From assembly GCA_900549675.1 (NCBI GenBank), contig URPG01000059.1, positions 1 through 9,492 on the forward strand: 9,492 nucleotides of DNA. The letters are read 5' to 3'. Every line of letters starts with the position of its first letter. Within the stretch, counting starts at the first letter, position 1. Below, in pieces: positions 5,369 through 9,492 of the stretch. The position numbers and the translations under genes are program-made. Source of the stretch: an uncultured Oscillospiraceae bacterium. Lineage in GTDB: Bacteria > Bacillota > Clostridia > Oscillospirales > Acutalibacteraceae. The notes below the pieces were generated by a model. The model made no database searches. It saw nothing but the letters and a program-made list of their open reading frames with translations, and was not told the DNA's origin.

Positions 5369-5935
5369 ATGAAAGTTATGGTAGAAACATCTGCTCGTCA
5401 TGCCCATATTACGGATGAGCATTTAGAAATTTTATTTGGTAAAGGTGCAAAACTTACCAATAAAAAAGATTTGTCGCAGCCCGGTCAATATGCTTGTGAA
5501 GAAAAAATTGAAGTAGTAGGTCCTAAAGGTTCCATGGTAATGTCTATTCTAGGTCCGACAAGACCCGCTACACAAATAGAGGTTGCCGCCACAGACGCCC
5601 GCAAATTAGGGTTTGCCGCTCCTATTCGTGAATCCGGCGATATTGCCGGTACTCCCGGTTGTACCATCAGAGGTCCCAAAGGTGAAATCACCATTGAAAA
5701 CGGTGTGATTATCGCTAAACGTCATATTCATATGCGCCCAGAAGATGCTGAAGCTTGCGGCGTAAAAGATAAGCAAATTGTGTCCGTAAAAGTGGGTGCT
5801 AACAATCGTTCCCTTATTTTCGGCGATGTTGTTTGCCGTGTAAGCCCTTCTTATGCCCTCGCTATGCACATTGATACGGATGAATCCAATGCTGCCGGTT
5901 TAACCGGTACGGTAGATGGTGAAATTATCGTTTAA
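5369..5935 (+). CDS. pduL: PduL-type phosphate acyltransferase (phosphotransacylase)
   Basis: A 188-residue zinc-dependent phosphotransacylase that interconverts acyl-CoA plus phosphate with acyl-phosphate plus CoA, using propionyl- or acetyl-CoA. Two repeated beta-barrel halves are seen. The metal-binding histidines are present: H11 and H13 in SARHAHIT, H119 and H121 in KRHIHMRPED, and H167 in MHIDTDESNAAG. The TRPATQIEV and APIRESGD segments are also family hallmarks. The start is set by AAGGAGG (5351-5357), 11 nt upstream; the protein then begins directly with the catalytic domain. It has no N-terminal extension of the type that targets PduL into bacterial microcompartments, and no shell-protein genes are nearby, so it probably works in the cytosol as a Pta replacement. 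Acetate kinase, its usual partner, is not in the window. It forms a monocistronic unit with its own promoter and terminator. Confidence 0.95.
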   Translation: MKVMVETSARHAHITDEHLEILFGKGAKLTNKKDLSQPGQYACEEKIEVVGPKGSMVMSILGPTRPATQIEVAATDARKLGFAAPIRESGDIAGTPGCTIRGPKGEITIENGVIIAKRHIHMRPEDAEACGVKDKQIVSVKVGANNRSLIFGDVVCRVSPSYALAMHIDTDESNAAGLTGTVDGEIIV

Positions 5936-5958
5936 GTATATTTAGTTATGAATAAAGA

Positions 5959-6001
5959 AAGGTGCGGTGCTGTTGTTCAGCTTACCGCACCTTCTTTTTT
6001 T
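5959..6001 (+). terminator. Rho-independent terminator of pduL
   Basis: A 10-bp outer stem AAGGTGCGGT / ACCGCACCTT (5959-5968 with 5984-5993) encloses a second 4-bp stem GCTG/CAGC with a 2-nt bulge. It is followed by C and seven Ts (5995-6001). It lies 23 nt after the pduL stop codon. The pre-stem A/G run (AAAGAAA) on the other strand gives only a weak T tract, so action is mainly on plus-strand transcripts. Confidence 0.93.
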
Positions 6002-6018
6002 GCTTTAGAATATCAGAT

Positions 6019-6052
6019 AAAAAACAACAGGGAAGCTTCTGCTTCCCTGTTG
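6019..6052 (-). terminator. Rho-independent terminator of the sugar ABC transporter operon
   Basis: A perfect 12-bp stem (arms CAACAGGGAAGC at 6025-6036 and GCTTCCCTGTTG at 6041-6052, 4-nt loop) is followed on the minus strand by six Ts (6024-6019). It begins 15 nt after the stop codon of the binding-protein gene. With the pduL terminator it forms a face-to-face pair that isolates the two convergent units. Confidence 0.93.
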
Positions 6053-6067
6053 CTTTCATAAAGAAAT

Positions 6068-7732
6068 TTATTTTTGATTTACTTTATCTTGCATATATTG
6101 ATTTAACAGTTCTTTTTCAAGGTCATATTTTTCTTGTGCTTCTACTAAGACATCCTGCAAGCCAAGTGAATTTAGCGTTGCAATATAATTATCCCATGTA
6201 TCAACAGATTCAGCACCAGAAATAACACCCCACAAGTATCTGTTTTTCTCGTCTTCGATATCCGTTCTAACTTCAACCCATGTCTTTAAGGAAGCAGGGT
6301 TTTTCCACTCAATCAAACTGGCAGCGTAATCGCGGCTTTGTTCACCGGATCTTTCAAACAAAGCTTTTGTTTCCGGTGTATTTGTCAGCAAGGCTTCATC
6401 TTTGCGGTTGAAGAGGTTGTTGAATAAATCCAAACCAATATTTTCGCTCTCATTTCTTTCATCACCGATAGCAATGATTGGTTTATAAATGCCATCAACA
6501 ATTTCGTATTCCTGTCCTTCAGTACCGAATCTTCTCTCAATATAATTTTCTGTGCTGGACATATCATCCCACATTGCATAGATTCTTTCAGGATCTTCTG
6601 CCGCTTTTGTAATACCGAAATAAGCCCATGCAGCACTGGTGGCAGGGTCTTCTTGCGGATTTCCATTTTCACCGGTTACCATTTCAATCGGAATCCATTT
6701 TGCATCAGGATTGGAAGCATAGAAGCTTTTCATAACTGGATCATCCGGATTATTCCAAGTAACCCAGCTATAGGTTACACCAAAACCGCCGTTTGCCATT
6801 TCTTCATCACGGTTAGTATCTTGTGTAATATTGGGGGTAATATAGCCATTTTGATAAAGTTCAGCTACATCAGCAATCCATTTTTTAGTATTATCGTTGG
6901 CAGGTCCATATCCTACTTTACCCTCTTTATCAACGGTAAATCTATCATAGTGAGAATCCCCATAGCTTTGAATCCAAGGCCAGAAAGAACGGAAATCGTA
7001 ACCGTCGCCGCCTAGACCATATGTATCCTTTTGACCGTTTCCATCGGGATCATCTTCAGTGAAAGCACGGAGAACTTCATTGAGTTCATCGACGGTTTTC
7101 GGAACCTCCAGATTCAGATTTTTCAACCAATCTTCGCGAATCCACAGAACTTCGCAAGAAGGTTCTGCAACGTCACCTGGAATTCTATAAACAGAACCGT
7201 CATCTTCTGTTGCATAGAACAGTGTTTTAGGATCCATTTTATTATAGTAATCTCTCATGTTTGTATATTTATTCATATACTCAGAAACATCTTGGAGCAA
7301 CCCTGCATCTTTCCACTGCAAAAACTCATTGTCCATTGCCCACCACCACATCACATCAGGCATTTCATCACCACCTGCCATGAGTAAGCTGATTTTTGAC
7401 TGTCCATCTGACCAACCGGGCAAAACCACCAAATCAATATTCACATTATATTTTTCTTCCAGCATTTTTTCAATTCTGCTGTCCGATTTGGTGTAGCCTG
7501 TCAAAACAGCTACAGAGAGATCCATTGTATCCTCATAAGCTGTGGGGTCAACCTTTGCACCGGGTTCTGTACTTGTATCCCCTTCTTTTGTACTGGCTAC
7601 TTCAGAATTTTCTGCTGCTTTTGAACTTGAGTCTTTGCTTTCATTTCCGCCATTATTACCGCATGCTGTCAGAACACTGACCGCCATGACAAAAGAAAGA
7701 ATAAGACTCATAAATTTTGCTGTCTTTTTCAT
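6068..7732 (-). CDS. Sugar ABC transporter lipoprotein binding protein (LplA-like)
   Basis: A 554-residue extracellular solute-binding protein of the large family-1 (LplA/YtcQ) type, tethered to the outer face of the membrane. The signal peptide ends in lipobox LTAC, with C24 as the lipidated cysteine. Residues 25-66 are a Ser/Glu/Asn-rich tether. The binding domain begins near 70 (MDLSVAVLTGY) and shows family marks such as SKISLLMAGGDEMPD (112-126) followed by a WWW run (129-131) and RRFGTEGQEYEI late in the protein. Aromatic runs suit an oligosaccharide ligand, but which one is unknown. The ATG at 7732 is chosen because AAAGGAGG (plus 7741-7748) lies exactly 8 nt upstream; the frame stays open to 7777 without an SD. 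The strong site contrasts with the poor one of the adjacent permease and fits the need for excess binding protein. It is the last gene of the minus-strand operon. Confidence 0.92.
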   Translation of the reverse strand: MKKTAKFMSLILSFVMAVSVLTACGNNGGNESKDSSSKAAENSEVASTKEGDTSTEPGAKVDPTAYEDTMDLSVAVLTGYTKSDSRIEKMLEEKYNVNIDLVVLPGWSDGQSKISLLMAGGDEMPDVMWWWAMDNEFLQWKDAGLLQDVSEYMNKYTNMRDYYNKMDPKTLFYATEDDGSVYRIPGDVAEPSCEVLWIREDWLKNLNLEVPKTVDELNEVLRAFTEDDPDGNGQKDTYGLGGDGYDFRSFWPWIQSYGDSHYDRFTVDKEGKVGYGPANDNTKKWIADVAELYQNGYITPNITQDTNRDEEMANGGFGVTYSWVTWNNPDDPVMKSFYASNPDAKWIPIEMVTGENGNPQEDPATSAAWAYFGITKAAEDPERIYAMWDDMSSTENYIERRFGTEGQEYEIVDGIYKPIIAIGDERNESENIGLDLFNNLFNRKDEALLTNTPETKALFERSGEQSRDYAASLIEWKNPASLKTWVEVRTDIEDEKNRYLWGVISGAESVDTWDNYIATLNSLGLQDVLVEAQEKYDLEKELLNQYMQDKVNQK

Positions 7733-7769
7733 GTAAATGACCTCCTTTATTTTCTTTGATTTGCTTTTA

Positions 7770-7799
7770 TTTATCATCGGAAAAACCGATAATTTTCAA
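7770..7799 (-). promoter_or_regulatory. Possible internal promoter and small dyad before the binding-protein gene
   Basis: In the 67-nt gap between permease and binding protein, minus-strand TTGAAA (7799-7794) is followed after 18 bp by GATAAA (7775-7770). A 5-bp dyad, ATCGG/CCGAT (7776-7780 and 7786-7790), lies in the spacer. The elements could give extra binding-protein transcript, or the dyad could be a small RNA stem that protects it. There is no T tract, so it is not a terminator. The match is weak. Confidence 0.25.
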
Positions 7800-8705
7800 T
7801 TAACCTTTTATTCCGCCAATCATAACACCTTTTACAAAATATTTTTGTACAAAAGGATATACAATTAAAATTGGAACAGTGGCAACAACAATAGACGCTG
7901 CTTTAATCGTTTCGGCATTTGTATTGATTTGTGCTCTTACATTTACCCCGGCACTCTGCATGGCCTGTTGTGTATTTGTCAACATATTTCTCAAAACGGC
8001 CTGCAAAGACCACTTAGCAGTATTTTGAATATAAAGCACGGTTGACATATAGTCATTCCAATATGTTACCGCTGTAAATAGAGCAATCGTTGCAATGGTT
8101 GCCTTAGATAAAGGAATAATAATGTAAAAGAATATTTTTAAATCATTGGCACCATCAATTCTTGCTGATTCTTCTAAACTCTCCGGAATAGCCGCAAAAA
8201 AGCTTTTCATGATAATGCAATTGTAGGCACTGACCATTAGCGGCAAAATTAATGCCCATCGAGTATCATACAACTTCAAGTTTTTTATCAGCAAATAGTT
8301 AGGAATCATTCCTGCATTAAAAATCATCGTAAATAGAATGAGAAACATAATTACTTTTCCGCCTCTAAGTCTTTTTTTACTCAGAGGATATGCGGTCATA
8401 GCCGTAAGAAGAGTGCCCAGCACTGTTCCCGAAACCGCCACAACAATGGTGGTATAAAATCCATTATAAATATCCGGGCTTTTGAAAACGGATTTATAGG
8501 TATCTAAATTAAATCCTTTTGGATAAAGGAATAACCCTCCTTTTAGTGCCGCTTCTGTAGAGCTTACGGAAACCATCATAACGTGCCAAAAGGGATATAA
8601 AACCAAAAGACTTAAAAATGCAAAAAACGCATAATTGAAAACGGTGAAAATCTTTTCTGCCTTTGTTCTATGAATCGAATTTTTCTTGATTACTTTAGCG
8701 CTCAT
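7800..8705 (-). CDS. Carbohydrate ABC transporter permease, LplC/YtcP type (CUT1)
   Basis: A 301-residue inner-membrane permease, the MalG-like half of a CUT1 importer. Six TM segments are seen at about 20-40, 80-105, 117-139, 150-170, 203-222 and 267-289. The cytoplasmic EAA loop that docks the ATPase reads LEESARIDGANDLKIFFYIIIPLS (177-200), with the invariant DGA. LYPFWHV near the N terminus and the C-terminal QKYFVKGVMIGGIKG are hallmarks of the LplC/YtcP subfamily. The start is uncertain. The ATG at 8705 gives the usual family length and a 16-nt gap after the upstream permease gene, with only a weak GTGGGT ahead. The ATG at 8738 would add 11 residues (MNLYGKKVGKN) and a 17-bp overlap, with an equally poor AAAGAG. 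Either way translation seems to depend on coupling to the upstream gene. The binding protein follows 67 nt later. Confidence 0.92.
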   Translation of the reverse strand: MSAKVIKKNSIHRTKAEKIFTVFNYAFFAFLSLLVLYPFWHVMMVSVSSTEAALKGGLFLYPKGFNLDTYKSVFKSPDIYNGFYTTIVVAVSGTVLGTLLTAMTAYPLSKKRLRGGKVIMFLILFTMIFNAGMIPNYLLIKNLKLYDTRWALILPLMVSAYNCIIMKSFFAAIPESLEESARIDGANDLKIFFYIIIPLSKATIATIALFTAVTYWNDYMSTVLYIQNTAKWSLQAVLRNMLTNTQQAMQSAGVNVRAQINTNAETIKAASIVVATVPILIVYPFVQKYFVKGVMIGGIKG

Positions 8706-8721
8706 GTTTTTACCCACTTTC

Positions 8722-9492
8722 TTACCATATAGATTCATTCCCGCTCTTTTTAGCGGCCTGATTTACCGTGTAAATCAAGATTAGAGCAACTACAGATTTA
8801 AACATACCTGCCGCGGTAGTAAAGGAATAGTTTGTCTTTTGAATTCCCATACGGTAAACATAGGTATCAATGATATCGGCAACATCATATACAAGAGCAG
8901 AATAAAGCATAAAAATCTGATCGAACCCTGCATTTAATATATTATTACAGCTTAAAATCAAGGTAATAATAATGGTCGGCATAATGGCAGGAAGAGTAAT
9001 ATGTATGGTTTGTTTAAAGCGTTTTGCACCGTCTATGGATGCCGCCTCATACAACTGAGGATCTACGGCCGATAATGCAGCCATATAGATGATGGTACCC
9101 CAACCCATACCTTTATAAATATCTGAGATAACCAACATTGGCACGAATGCAGATGTGTCTGTCAGTACCTGCATATCTTTTCCGGTAATTTTATTTATTA
9201 TATTGGTGATAACACCGGTGGACGGATTTAAGAAGTTCATAATTATACCCGCCATAATAACCCATGAAATGAAATATGGTAAATACAAAAGGGTTTGTGT
9301 TACTTTTTTATATTTCAGACTTCTCATTTCATTCATCATTAAAGCTAAAATGATAGGAATCGGAAAACCAATCACCATTTTACTGATGCTGATTACCAAT
9401 GTGTTTTTTAGGACCTTTAAAAATGCAGGCTTGGTAAATAATGTGACAAACTGTTCAAAACCCACCCATTTACTCTTTTCAGGCGCAAATGG
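8722..9492 (-). CDS. Carbohydrate ABC transporter permease, LplB type, 5' end outside window
   Basis: The MalF-like partner permease of a CUT1 sugar importer; 256 residues are visible and the frame runs open to the window edge. The first visible residues, PFAPEKSKWVGFEQF, match the segment that follows TM1 in LplB-type proteins. About 50-60 residues, including TM1, are therefore missing, and the GTG at 9465 is not a real start. Visible TM segments lie at about 28-53, 67-88, 115-139, 168-189 and 227-246. The EAA loop reads EAASIDGAKRFKQTIHITLP (149-168). The stop is 16 nt before the chosen start of the next permease. Order on the minus strand is this gene, the LplC-type permease, then the binding protein. 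No ATPase gene is visible; related importers use a shared MsmX-like ATPase. Confidence 0.92.
   Translation of the reverse strand, partial: PFAPEKSKWVGFEQFVTLFTKPAFLKVLKNTLVISISKMVIGFPIPIILALMMNEMRSLKYKKVTQTLLYLPYFISWVIMAGIIMNFLNPSTGVITNIINKITGKDMQVLTDTSAFVPMLVISDIYKGMGWGTIIYMAALSAVDPQLYEAASIDGAKRFKQTIHITLPAIMPTIIITLILSCNNILNAGFDQIFMLYSALVYDVADIIDTYVYRMGIQKTNYSFTTAAGMFKSVVALILIYTVNQAAKKSGNESIW

Noticed and set aside
6653..7736. Several open frames of about 64-120 residues on the plus strand opposite the binding-protein gene
   Set aside because: They are antisense to a well-supported gene, lack RBSs and family motifs, and overlap one another in different frames.
9463..9465. GTG at 9465 as the true start of the first permease
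   Set aside because: The frame is open to the window edge, and the upstream residues PFAPEKSKW match the conserved segment before GFEQF in LplB-type permeases.

Overview
The window looks like chromosomal DNA from a low-GC, Gram-positive anaerobe of the class Clostridia. The evidence is AT-rich codon use, strong AGGAGG-type ribosome binding sites, sigma-A-like promoters, a lipoprotein-anchored solute-binding protein, a CUT1-type sugar permease pair with no ATPase gene beside it, a stand-alone PduL phosphotransacylase and a [4Fe-4S] family-4 uracil-DNA glycosylase. The genus cannot be fixed from the sequence alone. I see no tRNA, rRNA, CRISPR array, insertion sequence, phage gene or replication origin.

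Left part, plus strand (1-4654). A Gfo/Idh/MocA-type oxidoreductase (94-1068) has its own extended -10 promoter. A perfect 12-bp hairpin separates it from a small MazG-like nucleotide pyrophosphohydrolase (1130-1432). A three-gene signalling operon follows: an OmpR/PhoB-family response regulator (1503-2153), a two-TM HAMP histidine kinase (2164-3624) and an unrecognised single-TM protein with a large extracellular part (3617-4654, overlapping the kinase by 8 nt). The operon's leader holds an 11-bp-spaced direct repeat of the kind OmpR-family regulators bind. It also holds a 12-nt arm that imitates the 16S rRNA tail and can pair with the operon's very strong Shine-Dalgarno sequence.

Middle part (4644-6060). 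The uracil-DNA glycosylase runs on the minus strand. It overlaps the end of the signalling operon tail to tail by 11 bp and is divergent from pduL. The shared 149-bp intergenic region holds two back-to-back promoters with a 23-bp dyad between them. pduL ends in a strong rho-independent terminator. A second strong terminator faces it and closes the minus-strand transporter operon.

Right part, minus strand (6068-9492). This is a carbohydrate ABC importer of the LplB / LplC(YtcP) / LplA type, in the order permease (5' end cut by the window edge), permease, lipoprotein binding protein. No ATP-binding subunit is present, so a shared MsmX-like ATPase encoded elsewhere is the likely energiser.

Functionally this is a set of ordinary neighbouring units: sugar or polyol redox, nucleotide-pool cleaning, envelope sensing, DNA repair, acetyl-phosphate or propionyl-phosphate metabolism, and oligosaccharide uptake. 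The least explained items are the third gene of the signalling operon, the leader structure of that operon, and the oxidoreductase with a non-canonical nucleotide-binding loop.
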